A stretch of 64,000 nucleotides of DNA from Ferruginibacter sp. HRS2-29. Lineage in GTDB: Bacteria > Bacteroidota > Bacteroidia > Chitinophagales > Chitinophagaceae. The notes under the pieces were generated by a model that did no database searches, was not told the origin of the DNA, and saw only the letters and a list, made by a program, of their open reading frames with translations. The position numbers and the translations under genes were made by a program. This document shows, piece after piece, positions 1 to 6,752 of this stretch (positions are counted from its first letter, which is position 1; each line of letters begins with the position of its first letter). The stretch covers positions 78,251-142,250 of the forward strand of contig NZ_RJUB01000005.1 in NCBI RefSeq assembly GCF_024343615.1, read 5' to 3'.

Positions 1-2
1 TC

Positions 3-206
3 GATGTGAGTGTAAAAGATTTCCTGTTAGGCAATCTCCCGGAAGTTACCATCATCATCAGCCAGGCCTGGGAACTCGAGTTTTTAAAACGTACCCGCCA
101 ATGGGCCGAAAGTTTTGAATGGCTGCATGGCAACGATTATTTTTTGAGCGATGCGCATATCAATGGATTGAAGAAGGGAGGAGCGTCGTTGACATTGCCG
201 TATTGA
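3..206 (+). CDS. C-terminal end of an unidentified protein (cut by window start)
   Basis: An open frame runs in from the left edge and stops at the TGA at 204-206, so only the last 67 residues are visible. They are well-formed coding sequence with an aromatic-rich stretch (WELEFLKRTRQW, then SFEWLHGNDYF) and the end SLTLPY. I do not recognise the family and propose no function. The stop lies six bases before a long perfect palindrome, which probably closes this transcript. The true start lies outside the window. Confidence 0.6.
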   Translation, partial: DVSVKDFLLGNLPEVTIIISQAWELEFLKRTRQWAESFEWLHGNDYFLSDAHINGLKKGGASLTLPY

Positions 207-211
207 AAACG

Positions 212-275
212 ACTGTCAGCCTGAGCTTGTCGAAGGCGTTGATGAAAACGCCTTCGACAAGCTCAGGCTGACAGT
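212..275. repeat. 29-bp perfect inverted repeat, REP-like palindrome
   Basis: The arms at 212-240 and 247-275 are exact reverse complements around a six-base loop (GATGAA). The core word CTTCGACAAGCTCAGGCTGA resembles a dispersed palindrome seen in many bacterial genomes (recalled, not searched). It sits directly behind the stop codon of the preceding gene, so it can also act as a transcript-end hairpin, although no T-run follows on the + strand. Confidence 0.8.
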
Positions 276-366
276 AAAAAAAGTAAACGAAATTGAAATA
301 GTTGGCAACCTAATAATATAGCAAGAAACAATAGAACAATCAATACAACAATTAACCACCTGACCA

Positions 367-1620
367 ATGAACCACGACCGCATCACCGAAAAACTTGCCA
401 TCCTTGCCGACGCAGCCAAATACGATGTAAGCTGCAGCAGCAGCGGCAGCAACAGGAAGAATAAAGAAAAAGGCCTGGGCACTACCGGCAACGGCATTTG
501 TCATGCCTACACCGAAGACGGGAGATGCGTATCGCTGCTCAAAATATTACTGACCAATGTATGCATTTACGATTGCGCTTATTGTGTAAGCCGAAAGAGC
601 AACGATATCAAACGGGCGGGGTTTACAGTACAGGAAGTGGTGGATCTCACCATCAATTTTTACCGCCGCAATTATATCGAAGGATTGTTTATCAGCTCAG
701 GCATATTTACCAATGCCGATTATACGATGGAACGGCTGGTGCTGATAGCAAAAAAACTCCGCACAGAACATAAATTCAGCGGCTACATTCACATCAAAAG
801 CATACCCGGTGCCAGCGAAGAGATCATCAAAGAAGCGGGGTTGTATGCCGACAGGCTAAGCATAAATGTAGAAATGCCAACCGAAAAAAGCCTGGCATTA
901 CTGGCCCCCGATAAAAAGCGGGAAGATATGATACAGCCGATGAAAGTGCTGAAACAGGCGATCATTGAAAACAAGGAAGAAAAGAAATTATTCAAAAAAA
1001 CGCCCGTTTTTGCCCCTGCCGGACAAAGTACCCAAATGGTGATCGGCGCTACGGCAGAGACCGACCTGGAAATATTATACCTGGCCAACGGCTTTTACAA
1101 AAAGATGAACATGCGCAGGGTGTACTACTCCGGCTATGTACCCATCAGTAATGATAATCGCCTACCGGCCATCGGTACACCCGTACCCATCGTGCGTGAA
1201 AACCGCCTCTACCAGGCCGATTGGCTACTGCGTTTCTACGGTTTTAATGTAGATGAAATTGTAGATAAAAACAATCCGCTGCTCGATATGGAAATAGACC
1301 CCAAGCTGGGTTGGGCGTTGCGCAACATGCAATGTTTTCCTATCGATATCAATACCGCCGAATACCAGCTCATACTGCGTGTGCCGGGCATCGGTGTACA
1401 AAGTGCACAAAAGATAGTGGCAGCCCGGCGCTTCAGGCGGCTCGGTTACGGGCACCTTAAAAAGATCGGGATTTCAGTTAACCGTGCCCGGTATTTCATA
1501 CAGGCCGATAATGATTATGAAGTAAAAGACTGGCAACCGGCGCAGATAAAACAATTCATCTTATCAGAAGGCGTGAGTAAATACAAAGCTGATTTTTCAC
1601 CGCAGATAACCCTTTTCTGA
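367..1620 (+). CDS. Putative DNA modification/repair radical SAM protein (TIGR03916-like)
   Basis: A 417-residue radical-SAM protein. The [4Fe-4S] cysteines are C66, C70 and C73 (NVCIYDCAYC), followed by a TIM-barrel-like region. Near residues 330-370 a helix-hairpin-helix with VPGIGVQSA and KIGI suggests DNA binding. This matches the family named 'putative DNA modification/repair radical SAM protein', whose members sit next to a TIGR03915 protein and often a uracil-DNA glycosylase. Its stop shares one base with the next start (TGATG), so the two are translationally coupled. The substrate is not known for the family. The assignment rests on the Cys motif, the HhH and the partner gene. Confidence 0.85.
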   Translation: MNHDRITEKLAILADAAKYDVSCSSSGSNRKNKEKGLGTTGNGICHAYTEDGRCVSLLKILLTNVCIYDCAYCVSRKSNDIKRAGFTVQEVVDLTINFYRRNYIEGLFISSGIFTNADYTMERLVLIAKKLRTEHKFSGYIHIKSIPGASEEIIKEAGLYADRLSINVEMPTEKSLALLAPDKKREDMIQPMKVLKQAIIENKEEKKLFKKTPVFAPAGQSTQMVIGATAETDLEILYLANGFYKKMNMRRVYYSGYVPISNDNRLPAIGTPVPIVRENRLYQADWLLRFYGFNVDEIVDKNNPLLDMEIDPKLGWALRNMQCFPIDINTAEYQLILRVPGIGVQSAQKIVAARRFRRLGYGHLKKIGISVNRARYFIQADNDYEVKDWQPAQIKQFILSEGVSKYKADFSPQITLF

Positions 1621-2381
1621 TGACAACGGTGATATACGACGGCAGCTGGCAGGGGTTTCTGACCGCCGTTTTTGAGGTGTACGAATATCGCCTGGCCGAT
1701 ACGGTTATATGCGGCGAAAAGTTTGCGCCTGCAAACCTGTTTGGGGCATCGCACAAAGTATTTACCGATGAAGCAAAAGCGGTACGGGTATGGGATCGGC
1801 TCAGGCAAAAGCTGACCCCCGGTGCATACCGGCAATTGTACGATAGTTTTTTGAGTGAGGATAAAGGGGTTGAAGATGTATTGATGCGGTACATCCGTTA
1901 TTCATTGGCATCGAAAGTGGCGATGGAAAACGATTTCAGCCATCCGGATATCCTGCAGGTAAAGCAGGTATCCCGAAAAGTACATCGCGAAAAACACCGG
2001 ATGGAAGCTTTTGTGCGCTTTCAGCTTACAAAAGATCAATTGTATTATGCCATCGTGCAGCCTGATCATAATGTGCTGCCGCTGATAGCCAGGCATTTCA
2101 AGGCCCGCTATGCCGATCAGCGCTGGCTGATATACGATGCTACCCGGAAATACGGGATATATTATGACCTGGAAAAAGTGGAAGAAGTACAGCTGAACTT
2201 TACTGCCGATCTGCAAAATGAATTCACGGTAAGTGAAATTTATGATGAGCATGAATCGCTTTACCAGCACCTCTGGCAACAATATTTTAAAAGCGTGAAT
2301 ATCGCCGCGAGAAAAAATACAAAACTGCATATACAACATATGCCGAAACGATACTGGAAATACCTGGTGGAGAAGAAATAA
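1620..2381 (+). CDS. TIGR03915-type putative DNA metabolism protein (DUF4130)
   Basis: A 253-residue protein beginning inside the stop region of the radical-SAM gene (TGATG overlap). The opening (TTVIYDGSWQGFLTAVFEVYE) and the later segments (VQPDHNVLPLIARHF, WLIYDATRKYGIYYD) fit the TIGR03915/DUF4130 family, which is nearly always beside the radical-SAM/HhH partner. In many genomes this protein is fused to a uracil-DNA glycosylase; here it ends after the DUF4130 part, and no glycosylase gene is in view. A role as a two-protein nucleic-acid repair module is established only by neighbourhood, not by biochemistry. Confidence 0.8.
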   Translation: MTTVIYDGSWQGFLTAVFEVYEYRLADTVICGEKFAPANLFGASHKVFTDEAKAVRVWDRLRQKLTPGAYRQLYDSFLSEDKGVEDVLMRYIRYSLASKVAMENDFSHPDILQVKQVSRKVHREKHRMEAFVRFQLTKDQLYYAIVQPDHNVLPLIARHFKARYADQRWLIYDATRKYGIYYDLEKVEEVQLNFTADLQNEFTVSEIYDEHESLYQHLWQQYFKSVNIAARKNTKLHIQHMPKRYWKYLVEKK

Positions 2382-2418
2382 AAACCCCGAAAAAATGGGA
2401 TGTCTCTATAAAAAAAGA

Positions 2419-2450
2419 GGGGCTTATGGTAAAAACCATGCCCCGTTTTA
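2419..2450 (+). terminator. Rho-independent terminator after the radical-SAM pair
   Basis: GGGGC + ATGGT at 2419-2430 pairs with ACCAT + GCCCC at 2435-2444, with a two-base bulge and a four-base A loop, followed by GTTTTA. It lies about 40 bases behind the stop of the TIGR03915-type gene. The remaining bases up to 2708 are A/T-rich and hold nothing else that I can recognise. Confidence 0.65.
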
Positions 2451-2708
2451 ATCCGTACCCTATGAAAACTAGGTAGCAAAATAATACATTCTTGGCAGTT
2501 TTAATAATATTTATCGGCGAAAAGTAAATATTATGCGGTAAAGAAGTGCAATAGGTTAAAAAAGATGGGGTTACAAGTCATTTAAAAAGTTTTTTACCCC
2601 GGATATTTTCCGAAAAATCCCCGTTTTCCCTGGTGAAAAACCCATGGTTTAGACTAACCCTGCTTCTACTTTTAGGTGGCTATTTTATTGACCAAATAAT
2701 CACTTATT

Positions 2709-3530
2709 ATGAAAAGAGATGCTTCAAACAATGACCTGCAAAATGAAAACAATTTTTTAAAATTAAAGCTCATGCTTGAGCATGGGGCTGATTTCAGTAA
2801 AGGCATGGAAGGCCTTGATCCGAACCTCGAAAACCAGTTTCTGAAAAATATAGACGAATTCGAACGGCAGTTTGCAGCCCGCAAAAAGATCCGTGTTTTT
2901 GAAAAACTGGATTCGCCTGCACATTTTCTACCGGTAACGGCTATTCCTGATGCGGAAATGGACAATGCCTGGGAGCAACTGCATAGGTATATGCAGAGCT
3001 TTGGGATCGAGCTCGACGTATGTAGCCCCAATGTAAATTCGCGGGAACTTTACAGGTTTGCCACAGAAGAACTTTTTGAAAAAGAGATTGATGACACTAA
3101 CATCAGCGGGATGATATGCGGATTTATTTACGATGAATATTATCCTGATCATAAATATGAAAATACCCGCGTAGCGTTGGAAAACTGTATGTCATGTTTT
3201 TTCAGCAAAAAAGGGCTGGAGTGGCTGTATGATTTCAAGGAGTCGGGGATCATGCTGAATGATCATCCCCGGATTTCATTGAAAGAGCTTCGTAAAAAAG
3301 TGAGTGATTTTCAATCGGCATATCAATCCATCGATGTTCTGGATCTTCGTGAAGACGGATGTGATATCACGGAAAAAGAATGCAGGGTTAATGGGGTGTA
3401 TAAAATAAAAGTAAGGCTTGAAACCGAGGTGCTGATCCTGGAAGGGGCGTGGGAAGTACAGTTTGAAAAAGAGGAGGAAAGAGATGCCTGGTACATCATT
3501 GCTGTGAAAATAGTTGGACTGGATCTATAA
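2709..3530 (+). CDS. Conserved hypothetical protein, 273 aa
   Basis: A complete, soluble, acidic protein without signal peptide or membrane helices. It has a helical start (residues 10-60, KLKLMLEHGADF...), a cluster of acidic residues around EELFEKEIDDTN, and a C-terminal half of alternating strands ending VKIVGLDL. There is no motif that I can tie to a family. It stands alone between a terminator and a 900-base region containing tiny transcription units, so context gives no firm clue. The start at 2709 follows an A/T-rich leader, as usual for this phylum. Confidence 0.65.
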   Translation: MKRDASNNDLQNENNFLKLKLMLEHGADFSKGMEGLDPNLENQFLKNIDEFERQFAARKKIRVFEKLDSPAHFLPVTAIPDAEMDNAWEQLHRYMQSFGIELDVCSPNVNSRELYRFATEELFEKEIDDTNISGMICGFIYDEYYPDHKYENTRVALENCMSCFFSKKGLEWLYDFKESGIMLNDHPRISLKELRKKVSDFQSAYQSIDVLDLREDGCDITEKECRVNGVYKIKVRLETEVLILEGAWEVQFEKEEERDAWYIIAVKIVGLDL

Positions 3531-3697
3531 AAATTATCACGGATGTTTTACAGATCGGTGCACCCCGTTTTCTTCTTGAGAAAATAATCAAAGAAAAAAC
3601 AACGGTGTTTAAATTTTTTTTGATCTGCTGTAACCGTTGATTTTACTGGTGTTTCGGGTGATATGAAATATTGCAGCAAAAATTTTTGTTAAAAAAA

Positions 3698-3730
3698 TTT
3701 GGTAAATCAAAAAAAATAAATTCATCTTTG
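3698..3730 (+). promoter_or_regulatory. Candidate Bacteroidota-type promoter for the 30-aa ORF
   Basis: TTTG at 3698-3701 and CATCTTTG at 3723-3730, 21 bases apart, resemble the phylum consensus TTTG...TAnnTTTG with one mismatch. The predicted transcript would start near 3737, leaving a short leader before the ATG at 3763. Confidence 0.45.
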
Positions 3731-3762
3731 TAGCACAAATAAAAAATATATAACGGCAATAA

Positions 3763-3855
3763 ATGAACATTCGTTTTAAAAATATAACAACCAAAGGGCA
3801 TACACTTTTACAGGAGGAAAGTATGTTTTCAGGGGCAAATAGTATTACATCGTAG
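3763..3855 (+). CDS. Possible 30-aa peptide in its own transcription unit
   Basis: ATG at 3763 to TAG at 3853-3855 gives a 30-residue peptide beginning MNIRFKNITTKGHTLL. A promoter-like element lies upstream and a strong terminator directly downstream, so the unit is complete in about 170 bases. Inside it, an AGGAGGA Shine-Dalgarno motif sits just ahead of a second ATG at 3823 that would give only a ten-residue peptide (MFSGANSITS). A strong SD is unusual for this phylum. The RNA itself may be the product rather than the peptide. No family recognised. Confidence 0.35.
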   Translation: MNIRFKNITTKGHTLLQEESMFSGANSITS

Positions 3856-3882
3856 TTACCAAACTTACTGTCTATTACAACG

Positions 3883-3909
3883 GCCCCGACGATAAGTTGG
3901 GGCTTTTTT
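3883..3909 (+). terminator. Rho-independent terminator
   Basis: GCCCCGAC (3883-3890) pairs with GTTGGGGC (3896-3903), with one G-T wobble and the loop GATAA, followed by six T. It closes the small unit that starts near 3737. Confidence 0.8.
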
Positions 3910-3961
3910 ATAAATGAAAATTCACCAGGCAACAAATTCAGAAATAAATTATTAAACAAAA

Positions 3962-4090
3962 ATGATCAACTACAATTCACATTTACTAATCATAAAAACC
4001 ATTGGACGTGTGGTGGCACCTACAGGTTTTGAGGGCAGTACTATGTGTGATCTTGAAAAATATAAACGACCGGATATTTCCCCAACCTAA
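3962..4090 (+). CDS. Possible 42-aa peptide between two terminators
   Basis: ATG at 3962 to TAA at 4088-4090 encodes 42 residues: a short hydrophobic start (NYNSHLLIIK), a Gly/Val middle, one cysteine (TMCDLEKYKR) and the end DISPT. It is bracketed by terminators at 3883-3909 and 4115-4148, so it would be transcribed alone. The layout (leader, short frame, strong terminator) also suits a small RNA or an attenuator-type leader. I recognise no family. Confidence 0.35.
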   Translation: MINYNSHLLIIKTIGRVVAPTGFEGSTMCDLEKYKRPDISPT

Positions 4091-4114
4091 GAGGATCAAC
4101 CTTTTAGCGTGCAG

Positions 4115-4148
4115 GCCCGGTCAGATGAATCATCTAACCGGGCTTTTT
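4115..4148 (+). terminator. Strong Rho-independent terminator
   Basis: GCCCGGTCAGATGA (4115-4128) and TCATCTAACCGGGC (4130-4143) form a 14-bp stem with a single C-A mismatch, followed by TTTTTGTTTT. It ends the 42-aa unit and insulates the downstream RNA-repair block. Confidence 0.85.
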
Positions 4149-4260
4149 GTTTTGCGCCGGTTGCAAAAACTGAAAAAATGAAATTTATCGTAGTAGTGAT
4201 TTTGGCGAGGTTCACCATCATCATTTTAGAAAAAATGAACCTTGGTAAGCGGTAAAATGG

Positions 4261-4330
4261 GTAGTCAACCGGGAGTAGACAACCGGGAGTAGACAACCCG
4301 GAGTAGACTACCGCGGGTAGGCAACCCATA
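4261..4330 (+). repeat. Five 14-bp tandem repeats abutting a tRNA-like gene
   Basis: Five consecutive 14-base units start at 4261, 4275, 4289, 4303 and 4317. All begin GTAG; the commonest form is GTAGACAACCGGGA. Unit 4 makes a small hairpin with unit 5 (CTACC-GCG-GGTAG). The array ends at 4330 and the tRNA-like cloverleaf begins at 4332. There is no spacer sequence, so this is not a CRISPR. It may be a protein-binding array or part of the 5' region of the tRNA-like RNA. Confidence 0.8.
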
Positions 4331-4331
4331 A

Positions 4332-4402
4332 GGACAAATAACTCAATGGCAGAGTGCCGGCGTGAAGAACCGGGAATATAGGTTCGACTCCTGTTTTGTC
4401 CG
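4332..4402 (+). tRNA. tRNA-like cloverleaf, anticodon GAA (Phe-like), divergent
   Basis: All four arms fold. The acceptor is GGACAAA (4332-4338) with TTTGTCC (4395-4401); the D-stem is ACTC/GAGT with the loop AATGGCA; the anticodon stem is CCGGC/ACCGG (one C-A mismatch) with the loop GTGAAGA, placing U33 before GAA (4364-4366); the T-stem is ATAGG/CCTGT with the loop TTCGACT. T8, A14, G18G19, A21 and TTC-G-A of the T-loop are all kept. CCA is not encoded. The weak T- and anticodon stems and the G at position 32 suggest a mimic or a decayed tRNA rather than the housekeeping tRNA-Phe. It lies 24 bases upstream of the YkuK-like gene. Confidence 0.55.
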
Positions 4403-4426
4403 CTAAACAATAAAAAAAACAATGCG

Positions 4427-4912
4427 ATGGAAACGTTTCGGAAATGGACGAAGATGAACGGTGAACCGATAGGCCAACCGTTGCACGATGAAATTAAAGC
4501 GGCACTGGAGCGGGAAACCGCCAATGGTAACCAAGTGAAAATATACATCGGTACAGATAGCCAGGTAAAACACAGTAATACCGGGTTTGCTACAGTGATC
4601 GTGTTTGTGCGCAAAGGCAAAGGGGGGTTCATGTATGTGTGCAATGAACGCACCACGCAAAAGATGAACATCAAAGAAAGGATGATGACGGAAGTGGCTA
4701 AAAGTATAGATGTGGCGTATGACCTGTGCGACTTATTTGCCGGGCAGAACGTGCCGATGGAAGTACACGCGGATATCAATACCAGCCCGGCTTTTAAGAG
4801 CAATACAGCATTAAAGGATGCCATGGGCTACATCACCGGAATGGGTTTCAGTTTTAAAGCGAAGCCGCAGGCCTTTGCCAGCAGCAGCTGCGCCAATAAG
4901 ATGGTGCGGTGA
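4427..4912 (+). CDS. YkuK-like RNase H-fold protein (DUF458)
   Basis: A 161-residue protein of the DUF458/YkuK family, which adopts a ribonuclease H-like fold. Visible acidic positions that fit the fold are D44 (IGTDSQV), E89 (MMTEVAKS) and D116 (VHADINT). The KIYIGTDSQV strand and the TGFATVIVF strand make the first hairpin of the fold. Catalysis has not been shown for this family as far as I know, so nuclease activity is inference. The gene begins 24 bases after a tRNA-like element and is followed after 28 bases by an AAA+ ATPase. Together with the downstream RtcB ligase this suggests RNA handling. Confidence 0.8.
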   Translation: METFRKWTKMNGEPIGQPLHDEIKAALERETANGNQVKIYIGTDSQVKHSNTGFATVIVFVRKGKGGFMYVCNERTTQKMNIKERMMTEVAKSIDVAYDLCDLFAGQNVPMEVHADINTSPAFKSNTALKDAMGYITGMGFSFKAKPQAFASSSCANKMVR

Positions 4913-4940
4913 AACAATTAAGAATTAAAAATTTAAAGTA

Positions 4941-6092
4941 ATGTTTGGAGCAATTATATTTTTCGGGATTGTGGTGGCTGCGATAGCCCCATCACTTATG
5001 CCGCTGGTAAAACGAGGGCTGGAAAGGCTTCGCGGCCTGTTTCGCCAGAGACGGGATGCCTCGGTATTTGATCACTACTATGTGGATGCAAAGGCTATGT
5101 ACATGCAGGAGTACAACAGTATACCCAACATCAGCTACATCAGCGGCCTGGATATGAAGCAGGTGTTTGATCACATCAACAACGGACACGCAGGAACAGT
5201 GCTGGCTGTATGGCAACGCAACCAGTTTAACTGGCAGGCGACTGGCCAGGAATTCACCAGCACTATTTTCAAGCTGGAGAATAAGGTGCTGATACGGATC
5301 GGGTACGATAATGCGGAAATTTTCTATGGATATAACAGGTACGAATACACGAAAAACCTGGTGGAAGCATTAGCAAGGTTCAGGCAGCCGGAAAAGGAGC
5401 AGCCCTTTGAAATGAACATCATCACTGCCAATCAGCATGGACTTGAGCTGAAGCAACTGCAGATAAAACCGACGGTACTGGATATCGGGTTGTATTACAA
5501 CGATGACTTTGCAGCAGTGGATAAGGTGATCCGCGAAAGGCTGATGAAGGAAAATGATAAAGGCATCATCCTGCTGCATGGCTTACCGGGAACGGGCAAA
5601 ACGACTTACCTGCGCCACCTGATAGGAGGCTTGAAAAAGAAAGTGCTGTTCGTTTCTCCCGGCGTAGCCGGAAACCTGGTAAACCCTGATTTCATCGATC
5701 TGCTGATCGACAATCCGAACGCGGTACTGATCATTGAAGATGCCGAAAACATCATCATGGACAGGAAGCTGACTTCCAGCAGTACTGTGAGTAATCTGCT
5801 CAACATCAGTGATGGTTTGCTGAGCGATTGCCTGAATGTGCAGATCATCTGTACTTTCAACAGTGAGCTTAACATGGTGGATAGTGCCTTGTTGCGTAAG
5901 GTAAGATTGATAGCGAAGTATGAATTCGGGAAGCTGGGAATCAATAAATCACAGAAACTGTCGGATCACCTGGGATTTAAAACCGTGGTAAACGAACCGA
6001 TGACATTAGCGGCGATCGCCAACCAGCATGAAGCGGATTTGCAGCCTGAAAGCAGGGGGCAGATCGGGTTCAGGAGAAATGTAACGTCTTAA
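4941..6092 (+). CDS. Membrane-anchored AAA+ ATPase
   Basis: A 383-residue protein. Residues 3-22 (FGAIIFFGIVVAAIAPSLM) form one membrane helix followed by a basic stretch. Residues 40-200 are an unrecognised region. An AAA+ core follows: Walker A GLPGTGKT (214-221), Walker B VLIIEDAE (262-269), sensor-1 CTFNS (304-308), then an LLRKVR segment in the place of the arginine finger. The arrangement recalls Bcs1-like AAA proteins, but the N-terminal part does not match clearly. It stands between two tRNA-like regions, beside the YkuK-like gene, and probably remodels protein or RNA-protein complexes at the membrane. Confidence 0.75.
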   Translation: MFGAIIFFGIVVAAIAPSLMPLVKRGLERLRGLFRQRRDASVFDHYYVDAKAMYMQEYNSIPNISYISGLDMKQVFDHINNGHAGTVLAVWQRNQFNWQATGQEFTSTIFKLENKVLIRIGYDNAEIFYGYNRYEYTKNLVEALARFRQPEKEQPFEMNIITANQHGLELKQLQIKPTVLDIGLYYNDDFAAVDKVIRERLMKENDKGIILLHGLPGTGKTTYLRHLIGGLKKKVLFVSPGVAGNLVNPDFIDLLIDNPNAVLIIEDAENIIMDRKLTSSSTVSNLLNISDGLLSDCLNVQIICTFNSELNMVDSALLRKVRLIAKYEFGKLGINKSQKLSDHLGFKTVVNEPMTLAAIANQHEADLQPESRGQIGFRRNVTS

Positions 6093-6098
6093 GAGGCC

Positions 6099-6179
6099 GA
6101 TGCTGGATACCAGATGCCGGATGTTTATAATGGATGGATTTCGCGAAGTTCTTCGCTGTGATATCCGGCATCCGGCATC
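6099..6179. repeat. Imperfect inverted repeat with inner hairpin
   Basis: GATGCTGGAT and GATGCCGGAT (6099-6122) face ATCCGGCATC twice (6163-6179). Between them GCGAAG-TT-CTTCGC makes a second stem. It lies directly behind the AAA+ stop and may stabilise or end that transcript. A related but different palindrome lies behind the exonuclease gene. Confidence 0.6.
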
Positions 6180-6313
6180 ATTCAAAATATTCGCTTACGC
6201 GAAAACTTGGTAAAGGCCTGTCGCACACAAACCAGGCGGATGTTTCAACACATCGCAGTGCAGCCGTAGTAACGATCTGTATGCTGTTGCAGTGATAGCG
6301 CTTTGCCCACCAA

Positions 6314-6346
6314 CCTACCTGTCAGAGGTTCGAATCCTCTTCCCGT
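6314..6346 (+). ncRNA. tRNA-like 3' half (anticodon 3' strand, T-arm, acceptor 3' strand)
   Basis: CTAC (6315-6318), a five-base variable loop CTGTC (6319-6323), a perfect T-arm AGAGG-TTCGAAT-CCTCT (6324-6340), then TCCCGT (6341-6346). No good 5' partner lies upstream. Instead TCCCGT pairs with GCGGGA of the 5' half just downstream, and CTAC pairs with GTAG at 6378-6381. This is the order expected of a circularly permuted tRNA-like gene. Confidence 0.5.
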
Positions 6347-6352
6347 TTTCAT

Positions 6353-6410
6353 GCGGGATAGCTCAGCTGGTAGAGCAGTAGACTTATCGGGGTTCGAATC
6401 CCCCCCCTAC
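6353..6410 (+). ncRNA. tRNA-like 5' half followed by an extra T-arm
   Basis: GCGGGA (6353-6358), TA, a canonical D-arm GCTC-AGCTGGTA-GAGC (6361-6376), A26, then GTAGACTTATC, which looks like the 5' anticodon strand and part of its loop. Rather than the rest of the anticodon arm, a second T-arm GGGG-TTCGAAT-CCCC (6389-6403) follows, flanked by GTAG (6378) and CTAC (6407-6410). As a linear gene it is a tRNA with the anticodon arm deleted; joined to the upstream half it completes a permuted cloverleaf. Confidence 0.5.
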
Positions 6411-6415
6411 ACTAA

Positions 6416-6481
6416 GGATGTAGTAGTTCAATGGATGGAACAGTCAGTCGCAACTTACAATTGCGGATGCAGAAGTACATC
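6416..6481 (+). ncRNA. T-armless tRNA-like element, anticodon loop reading TAC
   Basis: GATGTA (6417-6422) pairs with TACATC (6476-6481). A D-arm GTTC/GAAC (6426-6429, 6438-6441) with GG in the loop and an anticodon arm CGCAA-CTTACAA-TTGCG (6449-6465) with U33 and TAC at 6456-6458 are clear. Only ten bases (GATGCAGAAG) stand where the variable loop and T-arm should be. It cannot be an ordinary bacterial tRNA; a mimic, decoy or decayed copy is more likely. Confidence 0.5.
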
Positions 6482-6752
6482 ACTTCTTAAAAAATGGTGG
6501 CCAATTGTACAGCAGTCATTGATTTCCTGCAGGCAGATGCAACCGCATTTGCGAAGCAAGCCTGGTGAACACCAGCAGGCTCTCGGGAATAGAAACCAGT
6601 AGCGGGCACCCAGGTCGGACATGAGCAGCCAGGCTGCGTTATCATTTTCGGCAGAAGACCCGGAAAGGCGTTTTAGCAAGAGGGCTTCCGTGATCACAGG
6701 GCGGAAACAATGACGGCTTTTTTTAAAACTTTAAATGAATTAAAATAAAAAA

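Larger units (their letters stand above)
6093..6752 (+). other. 660-base gene-free region with tRNA halves and hairpins
   Basis: No plausible protein is encoded here. In order it holds: an inverted repeat (6099-6179) with an inner GCGAAG-TT-CTTCGC hairpin; a tRNA 3'-half (6314-6346); a tRNA 5'-half plus a second T-arm (6353-6410); a D-arm/anticodon-arm cloverleaf lacking the T-arm (6416-6481); and hairpins CTGGTG-AA-CACCAG (about 6561-6574) and GCAGCC-A-GGCTGC (about 6629-6641). A weak TTCCG/CGGAA hairpin ahead of a T-run (6686-6724) is a possible end. One or more structured non-coding RNAs between the AAA+ gene and the slipin gene are the simplest reading. Confidence 0.6.

Noticed and set aside
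4261..4330. Possible CRISPR array
   Set aside because: The units are only 14 bases, directly adjacent without spacers, and no cas genes are present.
6303..6602. A 99-aa open frame across the tRNA-like modules
   Set aside because: It reads straight through T-arms and D-arms, has no protein-like pattern, and the RNA features explain the sequence better.
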